Shown here in pieces: positions 11,242 through 19,752 of a stretch of DNA of 64,000 nucleotides (the stretch's first letter is position 1; each line of letters starts with the position of its first letter). The stretch lies in NCBI RefSeq assembly GCF_006738645.1, contig NZ_AP019700.1:62001-126000 (forward strand). Reading direction: 5' to 3'. The position numbers were made by a program, and so were the translations under genes. Source of the DNA: Stella humosa (GTDB lineage: Bacteria > Pseudomonadota > Alphaproteobacteria > ATCC43930 > Allostellaceae). The notes under the pieces were generated by a model. The model saw nothing but the letters and a program-made list of their open reading frames with translations, made no database searches and had not been told where the DNA came from.

Positions 11242-11571
11242 TTGGCAAAACCGGAATGGGGCCTGAAGCGTATTTGCCATAGCTGCGGCACGCGCTACTA
11301 CGACATGCGCCGCCCTTCGATCATCTGCCCGAAGTGCGGTACCGAGTTCGATCCCGAGGCCCTGTTGAAGAGCCGGCGTGGCCGCGCGACCGTGATTGCC
11401 GGTGGTGCTGCGGTGGCCGATGCCGCGGTGCCCGATGACGAGGTCCTGGCCGACGACGCCGAGAAGGGCGACGAGGAGGAGGAACTGATCGAGGACACCT
11501 CCGAGCTCGGCGAGGACGATGACGACGTGGCCGAAGTGATCGAGAACGTCGACGAGGACGACGAGCGCTAG
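11242..11571 (+). CDS. TIGR02300 family zinc-ribbon protein
   Basis: A 109-residue alphaproteobacterial protein of unknown function. A zinc-ribbon with cysteines 12, 15, 29 and 32 (CHSC and CPKC) occupies the N-terminus; residues from about 63 to the end form a very acidic tail of Asp and Glu. The start is taken as TTG at 11242 because the family begins with MAKPEWG and GGAG lies 8 bases upstream; an in-frame upstream codon would add a poor 22-residue extension. It is followed by tRNA-Ala, a common arrangement. Confidence 0.85.
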   Translation: MAKPEWGLKRICHSCGTRYYDMRRPSIICPKCGTEFDPEALLKSRRGRATVIAGGAAVADAAVPDDEVLADDAEKGDEEEELIEDTSELGEDDDDVAEVIENVDEDDER

Positions 11572-11598
11572 GCGGGATAATCGCCGCCGCCGCGATTT

Positions 11599-11627
11599 TC
11601 CGCTTGCGCGGCGTCGGCGGCACCCCC
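11599..11627 (+). promoter_or_regulatory. Candidate promoter for tRNA-Ala
   Basis: A TTGCGC box, a 17-base spacer and a CTATGA box lie about 65 bases upstream of the tRNA-Ala gene. This resembles other stable-RNA promoters of the class and the ones I see before tRNA-Thr and rpmI here. The boundaries are approximate to one or two bases. Confidence 0.35.
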
Positions 11628-11693
11628 TATGAGAGGCGCCCCGGAGCGGTGGGTTCCCAAGCCCGCCGCGACGCGACAGGATAGACGGGGTTC

Positions 11694-11769
11694 GGGGCTG
11701 TAGCTCAGTTGGGAGAGCGCGTGAATGGCATTCACGAGGTCAGGGGTTCGATTCCCCTCAGCTCCACCA
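11694..11769 (+). tRNA. tRNA-Ala (GGC)
   Basis: A 76-base tRNA with encoded CCA. The acceptor stem pairs GGGGCTG with CAGCTCC (one G-T pair), the anticodon stem is CGTGA/TCACG and the 7-base loop ATGGCAT gives anticodon GGC, which reads GCC and GCU. The T loop GTTCGATTC is canonical. It lies between the TIGR02300 gene and a strong terminator. Confidence 0.97.
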
Positions 11770-11777
11770 TCCGCCCG

Positions 11778-11808
11778 AAGGGCCCGGCGAGCGATCGCCG
11801 GGCCCTTT
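11778..11808 (+). terminator. Intrinsic terminator after tRNA-Ala
   Basis: A perfect 13-base-pair stem (arms 11778-11790 and 11795-11807) with a GCGA loop follows the tRNA by 8 bases. The right arm ends in TTT, so the U tract is short but the stem is very GC-rich. It separates the tRNA from hsp20. Confidence 0.75.
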
Positions 11809-11852
11809 GCACGTCCGGGCCCCGCTCGCGCCGGGCAGGGGCCAACTGCGTG

Positions 11853-11882
11853 CTTGATGTGCGCCGCGTTCATCCCAAATGA
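11853..11882 (+). promoter_or_regulatory. RpoH (sigma32)-type heat-shock promoter of hsp20
   Basis: CTTGAT at 11853-11858, a 15-base spacer, then CCCAAATGA from 11874. This fits the CTTGAA...CCCAT heat-shock pattern recognised by RpoH. Transcription would begin near 11888, leaving about 85 bases of leader before the hsp20 ATG, enough for the thermometer described next. Confidence 0.5.
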
Positions 11883-11940
11883 TAGCCCACGGACGCGGCC
11901 TTCGGGGCGGGTCCGGCCCGGGTGCCGCAAGGGCCCATCC

Positions 11941-11975
11941 ACCTGCTCGCTCGCATCTCGAGGGGGAGGCACATG
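11941..11975 (+). promoter_or_regulatory. ROSE-like RNA thermometer at the hsp20 ribosome binding site
   Basis: The bases TCGCTC at 11947-11952 can pair with GGGGGA at 11962-11967, which is the Shine-Dalgarno sequence, leaving one G-G mismatch (11949 with 11965) in the middle. The helix extends outward through C11946-G11968, a bulged G11969, G11945-C11970 and T11944-A11971. In ROSE elements of alphaproteobacterial small heat-shock genes, a conserved UYGCU sequence pairs with the Shine-Dalgarno and includes a G-G pair. The match here is by eye, not by folding. Confidence 0.45.
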
Positions 11976-12437
11976 ACGCGTCTATCGTTGCTCAACAGCC
12001 CGTTGCTGCTCGGCTTCGACCATGTCGAGCGGGTGCTCGACCGCGTGTCGAAGGCGTCCACGGACGGCTATCCACCCTACAATATCGAACAGATGAGCGA
12101 GGACGGGCTGCGCATCAGCTTGGCCGTCGCCGGCTTCACGACCGACGAACTGTCCGTCCAGATCGAGGACAACCAGCTTGTCGTGCGCGGGCGGCAGCGG
12201 GACGACACCGCGCGCGTCTTCCTCCACCGCGGCATCGCCGCCCGGCAGTTCCAGCGCAGCTTCGTGCTGGCCGAGGGCATCGAGGTCACCGGCGCCCATC
12301 TCGACAACGGGCTGCTGCATGTCGACCTGCGGCGACCGCCGGTGGAAAGCCGGGTTCGCACCATCCGCATCGACGGCACGAACGGTGCAGGAAACAACGG
12401 GTCAGAGGCCGCCGTCGGCGTTTCGCGGCGGGCCTGA
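11973..12437 (+). CDS. Small heat-shock protein, Hsp20/IbpA type
   Basis: A 154-residue alpha-crystallin-domain holdase chaperone. The N-terminal region MTRLSLLNSPLLLGFDHVER is typical of the class A alphaproteobacterial IbpA-like proteins, and the PPYNIE...EDGLRISLAVAGF segment (about 34-58) starts the crystallin domain. The start at 11973 follows GGGGAGG by 3 bases. It sits before a DUF1150 gene, the usual companion, and behind a heat-shock promoter and thermometer-like leader. Confidence 0.93.
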   Translation: MTRLSLLNSPLLLGFDHVERVLDRVSKASTDGYPPYNIEQMSEDGLRISLAVAGFTTDELSVQIEDNQLVVRGRQRDDTARVFLHRGIAARQFQRSFVLAEGIEVTGAHLDNGLLHVDLRRPPVESRVRTIRIDGTNGAGNNGSEAAVGVSRRA

Positions 12438-12479
12438 CGGCATCGCCTGATCGGGACGGCCGGCTCCAGGAGATTTGAG

Positions 12480-12695
12480 ATGAATGCGACGGAAAAGCTG
12501 AAGCAGCTATCGGTTCAGGATTTCGCCCAGCTCGGGCTGCCGAGCCTGGCCTATGTGCGGCGGGTGATGGTGGACGACGAGGTCCGCTTCGCCATCCACG
12601 CGGCCGACGGCTCCAGCATGGGCATCGCGCCCGACATGGACGTCGCCTTCGCCGCCGTGCGCCAGCACGACATGGAACCCCTCAGCGTCCACTGA
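12480..12695 (+). CDS. DUF1150 family protein
   Basis: A 71-residue protein with no signal peptide or membrane segment. The pattern LAYVRRVMVDDEVRFAIHAADG followed by a short acidic-aromatic end fits DUF1150, a small family nearly confined to alphaproteobacteria and normally encoded just after an hsp20 gene. AGGAG lies upstream of the ATG. Function is unknown; its position suggests co-expression with the chaperone. Confidence 0.85.
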   Translation: MNATEKLKQLSVQDFAQLGLPSLAYVRRVMVDDEVRFAIHAADGSSMGIAPDMDVAFAAVRQHDMEPLSVH

Positions 12696-12761
12696 CCGCG
12701 GGCGATGTCGCCGGCACCGGGCCATCCGGGTGCCGGCGGTGCTGCCACCCGGCCCTGACGC

Positions 12762-13226
12762 TCAGGCGGACGGGGCCACGGTCTGGCTGGTGAGGATGGC
12801 GAACAGCGCGTCGGCGCGGTCGGTGCCGCGCAGCTTCTCGCAGGTGGCGCGGTCGCGGAACAGCCGCGACACGCGCGCCAGCGCCTTCAGGTGATCGGCG
12901 CCGGCACTCTCCGGCGCCAGCAGCAGGAACAGCAGGTCGACGGGATGCTCGTCGATCGCGTCGAAGTCGATCGGCCGGTCGAGGCGCGCGAACACGCCGA
13001 CGATGCGCTCCAGCTCCGGCAGCTTGCCGTGGGGGATGGCGATGCCGTTGCCCACGCCCGTCGTGCCCAGGCGTTCGCGCTCCAGCAGGACATCGAAGAT
13101 GGCCCGCTCGCCCAGTCCGGTGATCTGGGCCGCCTTCTTCGCCAGTTCCTGCAGCGCCTGCTTCTTGCTGCCCACCTTCAGCCGGGCGATCACCGCGTCG
13201 GGGGTCAACAGATCGTCGATATCCAT
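12762..13226 (-). CDS. ptsN: PTS IIA-like nitrogen regulatory protein
   Basis: A 154-residue EIIA-Ntr protein that receives phosphate from NPr and modulates potassium transport, stringent response and sigma54-related functions. The phosphorylatable His66 is in GIAIPHGK. The ATG at 13226 is preceded by GAGGA; an upstream in-frame codon would add eight residues. It is near rpoN as expected, but the hpf (ribosome hibernation) gene normally between rpoN and ptsN is absent. Confidence 0.95.
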   Translation of the reverse strand: MDIDDLLTPDAVIARLKVGSKKQALQELAKKAAQITGLGERAIFDVLLERERLGTTGVGNGIAIPHGKLPELERIVGVFARLDRPIDFDAIDEHPVDLLFLLLAPESAGADHLKALARVSRLFRDRATCEKLRGTDRADALFAILTSQTVAPSA

Positions 13227-13599
13227 GGATGTCCTCGAGAGGGTTCGCACCGTGCCGGTACCGCCTTGCCGGGGGCAACTTTCGCGCCGCGGGCCGCTCG
13301 GACGGGGGGCGGTGCCGCGGAACGACGCTGCCGGACTGCCAGGAAAAGCCCCACTACTTGGGAAAGCCCCCGGGCGGCCGGTAGGTGCGAAGTTTCGGAT
13401 GTGCGGGTATCAGCCCGCCAAGCACCGATCGAATGCGTTTCCGTCGATTGATGAACATGTCGCCGCGGCCGCGCCTGGTCCCCGAAGGCCGCTAGCCGGG
13501 TGCGTTGAGCCACCCTGGCGCGGTCGGGAACCTACGAGTACCCCATGTCCCAGTCAAGCCGGCCGCGGCCGGTCGGATTTCCCCATTCCCGGCAAGCGG
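13227..13599. other. 373-base gap between rpoN and ptsN without a recognisable gene
   Basis: In most proteobacteria this place holds hpf/raiA. The gap is too short for an alphaproteobacterial long-form Hpf (about 190 residues) and the minus-strand frame through it reads as Arg/Pro-rich shadow sequence. I see no convincing terminator or promoter. The GC content looks like the flanks, with short palindromes such as GGCCGCGGCC. Confidence 0.6.
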
Positions 13600-15096
13600 C
13601 TAGGCCGGCGCCCACTTGGCGCGCCGGCGCTCGACCGACGAGGGAATCCGCATTGCCTCGCGATATTTGGCGACGGTGCGCCGGGCGATGTCGACGCCGC
13701 CGCGCTGCAGCTCGCTGACGATCTGGTCGTCCGACAGCACGCGGTCCGCGGCCTCGCCGTCGATCAGGGTGCGGATGCGGTGGCGCACCGCCTCGGCCGA
13801 ATGGGCGGCGCCGCCATCGACCGACTGGATCGAGGCGGTGAAGAAATATTTCAGCTCGAAGATGCCGCGCGGGGTGGCGATGTACTTGTTGCTGGTCACC
13901 CGGCTGATCGTGCTCTCGTGCAGCGATACCGCGGCTGCGATGTCGCGCAGCACCAGCGGCCGCAGGTGGGCCACGCCATGCATGAAGAAGCCATGCTGCT
14001 GGCGCACGATCTCGGCTGCCACGCGCAGGATCGTGGTCGCCCGCTGGTGCATGGAGCGCACCAGCCAGTTGGCCGATTGCAGCCGCTCGGCCAGGTAGCC
14101 GCGGTCGCCCTTGTCGCGCGTGCCGCGGCTGACGGTCGTGAAGTAGCGGTGGTTGACCAGCACCTGGGGCAGGGTGTCCGGGTTCAGCTCCACGGCCCAG
14201 CCGCCGTCGCTCTGCGGCCGCATCATGATGTCGGGGACGATCGGCTGGGCGGGCTCGGAATCGAACACGAGGCCGGGCTTGGGGTCGAGCGAGCGGATCT
14301 CGGCCATCATCGCGGCCAGCGCCTCGCCATCCACCTGGCACAGCCGGCAGAGCGCCTGGCGGTCGCGCCGGGCCAGCAGGTCGAGATGGTCGAGCATGGT
14401 CCGCATCGCGGGCGTCAGGCGGCCGCGATCCTCGAGCTGCAGGGCCAGGCATTCCGCCAGCGAGCGGGCGAAGACGCCGGGCGGGTCGAAGCGCTGCATC
14501 CGGGCCAGCACCGACAGCACCTGCTCTGCCGGGCATCCCAGCAGGCCGGCGATCACCTCGACATCGGCCTCCAGGTAGCCCGTGGGCGCGATCCCGTCGA
14601 CGATATGCAGGCCGATCAGGCGCTCGCCCGCATCGGCGATCTCGATCATCAGCTGCGTCAGCAGGTGGTCGCGCAGGGTCTCGGCGCGCTGCACCGAATC
14701 CAGCGGGTCGCCCGAGCCGTCCTCGAAGCTGCCGCCCGACACCTTGTTCCAGCGCAGCCCGTCGCCCTCGCCGCCGGCACCGCCAAACGCGGGCTCGCCG
14801 CCGTCGGCCGGGCCGTTGGTCGATTCCTCGGGGTGCCAGTATTCGTCGAACTCCTCGCCGAACGGCCCTTCGGCCTCGGCGGCGGGTTCCGGCCGCTCGG
14901 GCGCCTCGCCGGCGGGGGGCGCGCCGTCCTCGCGCTCCAGCAGCGGGTTGCGCTCCAACTCGTCGTCGACGAAGGCCGCCAGCTCCAGGTTCGACATCTG
15001 CAGCAGCTTGATCGCCTGCTGCAACTGCGGCGTCATCACCAGGGACTGCGACTGGCGCAGCTCCAGTCTCGGCGCGAGCAGCATGGAGCGGGCCAC
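13600..15096 (-). CDS. rpoN: RNA polymerase sigma-54 factor
   Basis: A 498-residue sigma54. Region I (LRQSQSLVMTPQLQQAIKLL) is N-terminal, an acidic region II spans about residues 50-115, and the RpoN box ARRTVAKYREA is at about 471-481, followed by a basic tail. It directs transcription of nitrogen and other activator-dependent genes. The listed start is a GTG whose T-A-G-T-G overlaps the lptB stop; an ATG four codons on (15084) is an equally good start, and neither has a clear Shine-Dalgarno. Confidence 0.95.
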   Translation of the reverse strand: MARSMLLAPRLELRQSQSLVMTPQLQQAIKLLQMSNLELAAFVDDELERNPLLEREDGAPPAGEAPERPEPAAEAEGPFGEEFDEYWHPEESTNGPADGGEPAFGGAGGEGDGLRWNKVSGGSFEDGSGDPLDSVQRAETLRDHLLTQLMIEIADAGERLIGLHIVDGIAPTGYLEADVEVIAGLLGCPAEQVLSVLARMQRFDPPGVFARSLAECLALQLEDRGRLTPAMRTMLDHLDLLARRDRQALCRLCQVDGEALAAMMAEIRSLDPKPGLVFDSEPAQPIVPDIMMRPQSDGGWAVELNPDTLPQVLVNHRYFTTVSRGTRDKGDRGYLAERLQSANWLVRSMHQRATTILRVAAEIVRQQHGFFMHGVAHLRPLVLRDIAAAVSLHESTISRVTSNKYIATPRGIFELKYFFTASIQSVDGGAAHSAEAVRHRIRTLIDGEAADRVLSDDQIVSELQRGGVDIARRTVAKYREAMRIPSSVERRRAKWAPA

Positions 15097-15872
15097 TAGA
15101 GGCTGAACCGCTCTCCGAGGTACACTCGTCGGACGTCGGCGTGGGCGACGATGGCCGAGGGTGGACCTTCCATGAGGACGCGCCCTTCATGGAGGATGTA
15201 GGCGCGGTCGACGATCTCCAGCGTCTCGCGGACATTGTGGTCCGTGATCAGCACGCCGATGCCGCGGTCCTTGAGGTGCGAGACGAGCGCGCGGATATCG
15301 CCCAGCGCGATCGGGTCGATGCCGGCCAGCGGCTCGTCGAGCAGGATGAAATGCGGGCGGGTCGCCAGCGCGCGGGCGATCTCCACCCGCCGCCGCTCGC
15401 CGCCCGACAGCGCCAGCGCCGGGGCGCGGCGCAGGTGGGTGATGGAGAATTCGGCCAGCAGCTCTTCCAGCATCGCCTCGCGGGCGTCGCGGACGGGCTC
15501 GGCCACTTCCAGGACGGCGCGGATGTTCTGCTCGACGGTCAGGCCGCGGAAGATCGAGGCCTCCTGCGGCAGGTAGCCGATGCCCAGCCGAGCCCGGCGG
15601 TACATCGGCAGGTCGGTGATGTCCTGGCCGTCCAGCGTGATGGTGCCGACGTCGGGCGTGATCAGCCCGGTGATGATGTAGAAGCAGGTGGTCTTGCCCG
15701 CCCCGTTGGGACCCAGCAGGCCGACGGCCTCGCCGCGGCGCACCGCGATGCTGACATCGCGCAGGACCGGGCGCTTCTTGAACTGCTTGCCAAGGTTGCG
15801 CGCCACCAGCCCCGGATTGTCGGCGACGAGGCGCAGGTTCTCCCGCTCGACCTGGGCGGATGCGGTCTTCAT
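15096..15872 (-). CDS. lptB: LPS export ABC transporter ATP-binding protein
   Basis: A 258-residue ATPase that powers lipopolysaccharide extraction with LptF, LptG and LptC. Walker [10 protein letters not shown] is at residues 54-62, the signature [15 protein letters not shown] and Walker [12 protein letters not shown] follow, with the switch His in ITDHNVRET. An N-terminal extension of about 20 residues precedes the usual start. Its start overlaps the lptA stop and its stop overlaps the rpoN start. Confidence 0.96.
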   Translation of the reverse strand: MKTASAQVERENLRLVADNPGLVARNLGKQFKKRPVLRDVSIAVRRGEAVGLLGPNGAGKTTCFYIITGLITPDVGTITLDGQDITDLPMYRRARLGIGYLPQEASIFRGLTVEQNIRAVLEVAEPVRDAREAMLEELLAEFSITHLRRAPALALSGGERRRVEIARALATRPHFILLDEPLAGIDPIALGDIRALVSHLKDRGIGVLITDHNVRETLEIVDRAYILHEGRVLMEGPPSAIVAHADVRRVYLGERFSL

Positions 15873-16810
15873 TGCCGTGGCCTCGCTCCGCCCGTGGGGG
15901 CGGCCGGCTTGCGGGCGGGAATGATGGGGGCCGCCACCGCCGCGGGGGCCCCCGGCGCCGGCGCGGCGGCCGGCGTCCCGGCCGGGGCCGGCGTGCCCGC
16001 ACCCTCGCGGTTGGGGACGAAGAGGCCGGTGACGCGGCTCGGCTGGCCATCCTGGGCCGGGGCCGGCAGGATGCGGCTGACGCCGTTGTTCAGGTCGACC
16101 ACGGCATATTCGCCGTTCAGTTGGTTCTGCCCGCGGGTGATGCGCACCTTGCCGCGCAGGGTGGCGATGCCGCGCTCCAGGTTGTAGACGCCGGTCTCCG
16201 CGTGGGCGGTCTCGGCCGCGCTGGCGACGACGACGTTGCCGAAGGCATCGACCCGCCGGACCTCGCGACCGCCCTTGGCGCCTTCGCCCAGCGTCGCGGT
16301 CAGGGTGTCGGCGCGGATCTTCTTGTCCTCGCGCGAGGCGGTCGCTGCGCCGCGGGCGACGGCCAGTTGGCGCTGCTCCCAGAATTCCAGGCTGTCGCGG
16401 GCGGTCACCACGTCGTTGCCCGCGGTCATGCGGATGTCGCTGCCCGTCATCACGAAGACCTGGCGGTCGATCTCATAGACGCCGCGGTCGCCCTGGACGG
16501 CGCCCTGGGCCGAGGTGATGCGCACCTTGCCGTCGGCGACGACCCGGAACACCTCGGTCCCGCCGGTGGCGTTCTCGCGGTAATAGGCGGTCAGCGTGTC
16601 GGCCGCGACCGCGGTGTCGCCGCGCGTCGCCTTGGCGTTGCCGCGGGCGATGTAGGCCTTGCTGTTCTGCTGCCACTCGATGCCCTCGTCGGCGAGGATC
16701 TCGACCGGCTTGTCGCCGCCGTCGGCGCCGAACATGCCGCCAATCTGGGCGGTGGCCGGGGCGGACAGCAGGGCCATCAGACCCGCCAGCGCCAGGATGG
16801 GGCGGATCAT
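15869..16810 (-). CDS. lptA: LPS transport periplasmic protein LptA (OstA-like)
   Basis: A 313-residue periplasmic protein with a signal peptide (about residues 1-22, ending in APATAQ) and a beta-jellyroll OstA-like domain that bridges LPS between the membranes. It is longer than E. coli LptA because of a Pro/Ala-rich tail of about 45 residues. Its start overlaps the lptC stop by ATGA and its stop overlaps lptB, so the three are a coupled transport operon. Confidence 0.9.
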   Translation of the reverse strand: MIRPILALAGLMALLSAPATAQIGGMFGADGGDKPVEILADEGIEWQQNSKAYIARGNAKATRGDTAVAADTLTAYYRENATGGTEVFRVVADGKVRITSAQGAVQGDRGVYEIDRQVFVMTGSDIRMTAGNDVVTARDSLEFWEQRQLAVARGAATASREDKKIRADTLTATLGEGAKGGREVRRVDAFGNVVVASAAETAHAETGVYNLERGIATLRGKVRITRGQNQLNGEYAVVDLNNGVSRILPAPAQDGQPSRVTGLFVPNREGAGTPAPAGTPAAAPAPGAPAAVAAPIIPARKPAAPTGGARPRQ

Positions 16811-17592
16811 GGCTGCCGGATCCCCTGGCCGGGACTGGCGGCCGGGCCCGGACCGCCCTGCGGCACCGGGCTCTTCTGCGGACCCTGGTTCATTGGTGCT
16901 CCCTGGGGCATCAACAGCCGGGACTTGCCCTTGAATTCCACAACCTGTCCCTTCTGCAGCACGCGGAAACCCTCGGCCTCGACGGTGCCGCCGGGGCCGT
17001 GGCCGCGCACGGGGTCGTTGCCGTCGACCATTCCGGTCTTCATGTCGACCCGCGCCACCTCCGTCTCGAAGACGTAGCCGTCGTCGCGCCGCACGCGCAC
17101 CGTGCCCATGAGGTCGAGCATCTTGCCGGCCCCGTCATAGACGCCGGATTCGGCGGCGATGGCGACGCCGGTGCCATTCTCGAGCGTCATGTTCGCCTTC
17201 GGCACCTCGAGCGCCACGAAGTTCTTGTCGCGCGGGTTCTGCACCGCGCCCTCCGCCGTCAGGAGGTAGGGACGGTTGCGCTCGTCGACGCCCTGGTAGC
17301 GGGCGTTGCTCATGCGCAGCGTCGATACCTCGTTGGGATCGAGCTTCAGGCTTTGCAGGCGGAAGCCCTCCACCCCGCGATGGATCTGCGGCCAGATCGC
17401 GACCAGCGCCAGCAGCCCGATCGCCAGGATCGGCAGCAGGTAGCGCAGCAGCGACACGAGCCGGCTGTAGCGCGCATCGTGGCGCCGCGGCGACGACGGC
17501 GACCAAGCGAGCGCGCGCGCGGCCCGTGCCGTACTGCCGGGTCCGCCGGCAAGTCCCGGCGGCAGGCGCGGCTGCTGGGGCTGGATGGCCAT
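16807..17592 (-). CDS. lptC: LPS export inner-membrane protein LptC
   Basis: A 261-residue bitopic protein. A basic cytosolic segment (about residues 1-45) is followed by a membrane anchor (about 48-68) and a periplasmic LptC/OstA-like domain, with a Pro/Gln-rich end. It receives LPS from LptBFG and passes it to LptA. I chose the ATG at 17592, 5 bases after the kdsD stop; the longer reading frame upstream is only the shadow of kdsD. Confidence 0.87.
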   Translation of the reverse strand: MAIQPQQPRLPPGLAGGPGSTARAARALAWSPSSPRRHDARYSRLVSLLRYLLPILAIGLLALVAIWPQIHRGVEGFRLQSLKLDPNEVSTLRMSNARYQGVDERNRPYLLTAEGAVQNPRDKNFVALEVPKANMTLENGTGVAIAAESGVYDGAGKMLDLMGTVRVRRDDGYVFETEVARVDMKTGMVDGNDPVRGHGPGGTVEAEGFRVLQKGQVVEFKGKSRLLMPQGAPMNQGPQKSPVPQGGPGPAASPGQGIRQP

Positions 17593-17597
17593 CGCCG

Positions 17598-18596
17598 TCA
17601 GGCGACCCCGGCCCGCAGGATGTCGTGGATGCGCAGGATGCCGATCGGCCGGCCGGCCGCGTCGACGACGAAGAGGCAGTAGATCTTGCTCTCGTTCATG
17701 AAGCCCAGCGCCTCGGCCGCCAGCGCGTCGGGCGTCATGGTGCGCGGCGTGCGCGTCATCACCCGCCCGGCCGGGCGGCTCAGGAAGTCGGGCGCCATGT
17801 TGCGCCGCAGGTCGCCGTCGGTGATGACGCCGGCCAGCACGCCTTCGGCATCGACCACGCCGACGATGCCGAAGGTCTTGGCGGTCATCACCAGGACCGC
17901 GTCGGCCATGACCATCTCGGGCAGGCAGAGCGGAATCTCGTCGCCGCGGTGCATCAGGTCGGCCACCCGCAACAGGCGCCGGCCGAGCTTGCCACCCGGA
18001 TGGAACACCCGGAAGTCCGCATCGGAGAAGCCGCGCCGCTCCAGCAGGGCGACGGCGATGGCATCGCCCAGGGCCAGCATCTGCGTGGTGGACGTGGTCG
18101 GCGCCAGGCCCAGCGGGCAGGCTTCCGCCGTATCGGGCAGGATCAGCGCCACGTCGGCGGCATCGGCGAGCGCGCTCGGCCGCCGCCGGGTCATCGCCAC
18201 CAGCGGGATGGAGAAGCGGCTGGCATAGGCGATGATGTCGGCCAGCTCCGGCGTCTCGCCGGAATTCGACATGGCCAGCACGACGTCGCCGGCCGCGATC
18301 ATGCCGAGGTCGCCATGGCTCGCCTCGGCCGGATGGACGAAGATGGCGGGCGTGCCGGTGGAGGCGAGCGTGGCGGCGATCTTGCGCGCCACATGCCCGC
18401 TCTTGCCCATGCCGGTGACGACGACGCGGCCGCGCACGGCGGCGAACAGGTCGAGGGCGGCCACGAAGGCATCGCCCAGGCTGGCCGACAGCGCCTCGAT
18501 CCCGGCCGCCTCCAGGCGTAGCGTGCGCCGTGCCGACTGCACGTCGGCAGCCGGTTGCGGGTCGCCGGCCCCCTGCAAGTCGGCAGACAGGGTCAT
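17598..18596 (-). CDS. kdsD: D-arabinose 5-phosphate isomerase (KpsF/GutQ family)
   Basis: A 332-residue SIS-domain isomerase plus two CBS domains, which interconverts ribulose 5-phosphate and arabinose 5-phosphate for Kdo synthesis. The SIS motifs GMGKSGHVA and SNSGET are clear, and the CBS pair fills the C-terminal half. The ATG at 18596 is preferred since it gives the family length; an ATG at 18686 would add 30 residues, and neither has a good Shine-Dalgarno. Its placement next to lptC recalls the enterobacterial kdsD-kdsC-lptC order, but kdsC is missing here. Confidence 0.9.
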   Translation of the reverse strand: MTLSADLQGAGDPQPAADVQSARRTLRLEAAGIEALSASLGDAFVAALDLFAAVRGRVVVTGMGKSGHVARKIAATLASTGTPAIFVHPAEASHGDLGMIAAGDVVLAMSNSGETPELADIIAYASRFSIPLVAMTRRRPSALADAADVALILPDTAEACPLGLAPTTSTTQMLALGDAIAVALLERRGFSDADFRVFHPGGKLGRRLLRVADLMHRGDEIPLCLPEMVMADAVLVMTAKTFGIVGVVDAEGVLAGVITDGDLRRNMAPDFLSRPAGRVMTRTPRTMTPDALAAEALGFMNESKIYCLFVVDAAGRPIGILRIHDILRAGVA

Positions 18597-18809
18597 GTTC
18601 TGGGCAAGTGCCGTCACAAAATCGTCCGATTGCCAGCGTGGAGGCCAACGAAAGCGGCCGGATTTCAGGCCCGTAGCCAGGGCCATGTTGCTATGCGGAA
18701 TATGCGCTCGACCCCCCGAAAGGTCAACGCGACCACGCGTGGAGTGGCCGGGGGCCGCCCCACCCGGGCGGCGAGGCCCGCTTCGCCGGATATGCGGTGT
18801 CGGCGTCGC

Positions 18810-19421
18810 CTAGTGGGCGAAAATGTCTTCCTCGGCCCAGCCCGCCAAGTCCAGCAGGGCCCGGCTCGGCAGGAAACGGAAGCAGGCCGCGGCCAGCTCG
18901 GTGCGGCCCTCGCGCGCCAGCATCTCGTCGAAGCGCGCCTTCAGCCCGTGCAGGTGCAGCACGTCCGAGGCGGCATAGCGCTGCTGCTCGTCGGTCAGGC
19001 GGGCGGCACCCCAGTCCGATGATTGCTGCTGCTTGGACAGGTCGACACCCAGGATCTCGCGGCAGATATCCTTCAGGCCGTGGCGGTCGGTGAAGGTGCG
19101 CGTCAGGCGCGAGGCGATCTTGGTGCAATAGATGGGGGCGGCGACGACGCCCAGATAGCGGTGCAGCACCGCCACGTCGAAGCGCGCGAAGTGGAACAGC
19201 TTGACGATGGCGCGGTCGGCCAGCAGCGCCTTCAGGTTCGGGGCGTCGTAGGCGCCCTTGGCGAACTGCACCAGGTGCGCCGTGCCGTCGCCGGCCGAAA
19301 GCTGAACGAGGCAGAGCCGGTCGCGATGCGGGTTGAGGCCCATCGTCTCCGTGTCGATGGCGACGCAGGCGCCGAAATCGATGCCGGCCGGCAGGTCGCC
19401 GCGATGGAGGGTGATGGTCAA
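18810..19421 (-). CDS. rnd: Ribonuclease D-type 3'-5' exonuclease (single-domain)
   Basis: A 203-residue DEDD exonuclease. The first metal ligands are in DTETMGL (Asp23, Glu25), later Asp in HFARFDVAVL and the final motif in YAASDVLHL. HRDC domains of full-length RNase D are missing, as in the short form usual at this alphaproteobacterial locus. The start is uncertain: TTG at 19421 has AGGTGG at 5 bases spacing and yields the family-like MTITLHRGDLP; a GTG three codons upstream is the alternative. Confidence 0.85.
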   Translation of the reverse strand: MTITLHRGDLPAGIDFGACVAIDTETMGLNPHRDRLCLVQLSAGDGTAHLVQFAKGAYDAPNLKALLADRAIVKLFHFARFDVAVLHRYLGVVAAPIYCTKIASRLTRTFTDRHGLKDICREILGVDLSKQQQSSDWGAARLTDEQQRYAASDVLHLHGLKARFDEMLAREGRTELAAACFRFLPSRALLDLAGWAEEDIFAH

Positions 19422-19484
19422 GCGACCCACCTATGTCCGGAGAGGGAAAGCCGCGACCCCTGCCCGGAAATTCGGGGAGGGGGA

Positions 19485-19571
19485 TGGTGCCCAGGAGAAG
19501 ACTCGAACTTCCACGACCTTTCGGCCACAGGTACCTGAAACCTGCGCGTCTACCAATTCCGCCACCTGGGC
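19485..19571 (-). tRNA. tRNA-Leu (CAG)
   Basis: An 87-base class II tRNA with encoded CCA. The anticodon stem CAGGT/ACCTG encloses the loop TTCAGGT, giving anticodon CAG for CUG codons, the dominant Leu codon in this genome. The variable arm pairs GTGGCC...GGTC-type bases and the T arm GTTCGAGTC is canonical. It is transcribed away from the NDUFA9-like gene. Confidence 0.96.
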
Positions 19572-19587
19572 TCGGGGCGGGTCGGTG

Positions 19588-19615
19588 GTTACAGCCGCCG
19601 GGCCGGTCCTGTCAA
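19588..19615 (-). promoter_or_regulatory. Promoter of tRNA-Leu
   Basis: On the minus strand TTGACA (19615-19610) is followed after 16 bases by TGTAAC (19593-19588), with transcription expected near 19581, about ten bases before the mature 5' end. A consensus -35 box this close to a tRNA is persuasive. Confidence 0.55.
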
Positions 19616-19752
19616 TCATCCTGTTGCGTCGACGTGCGGCGATCGGGACCGTTCCGGCCGGTCCGAGCGGGTGGTGCGAAGGGCCCCCGGGGATATATAA
19701 GCGGCTGGATATGGTGCGTCCGGCGTGGCGCAGGGGTCGAAAGGGACGGTAG

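Noticed and set aside
13205-13513. A 102-codon minus-strand frame in the rpoN-ptsN gap, considered as a residual hpf
   Set aside because: Composition is Arg/Pro/Ala-rich with no Hpf-like motif, no start signal, and it runs into ptsN in another frame.
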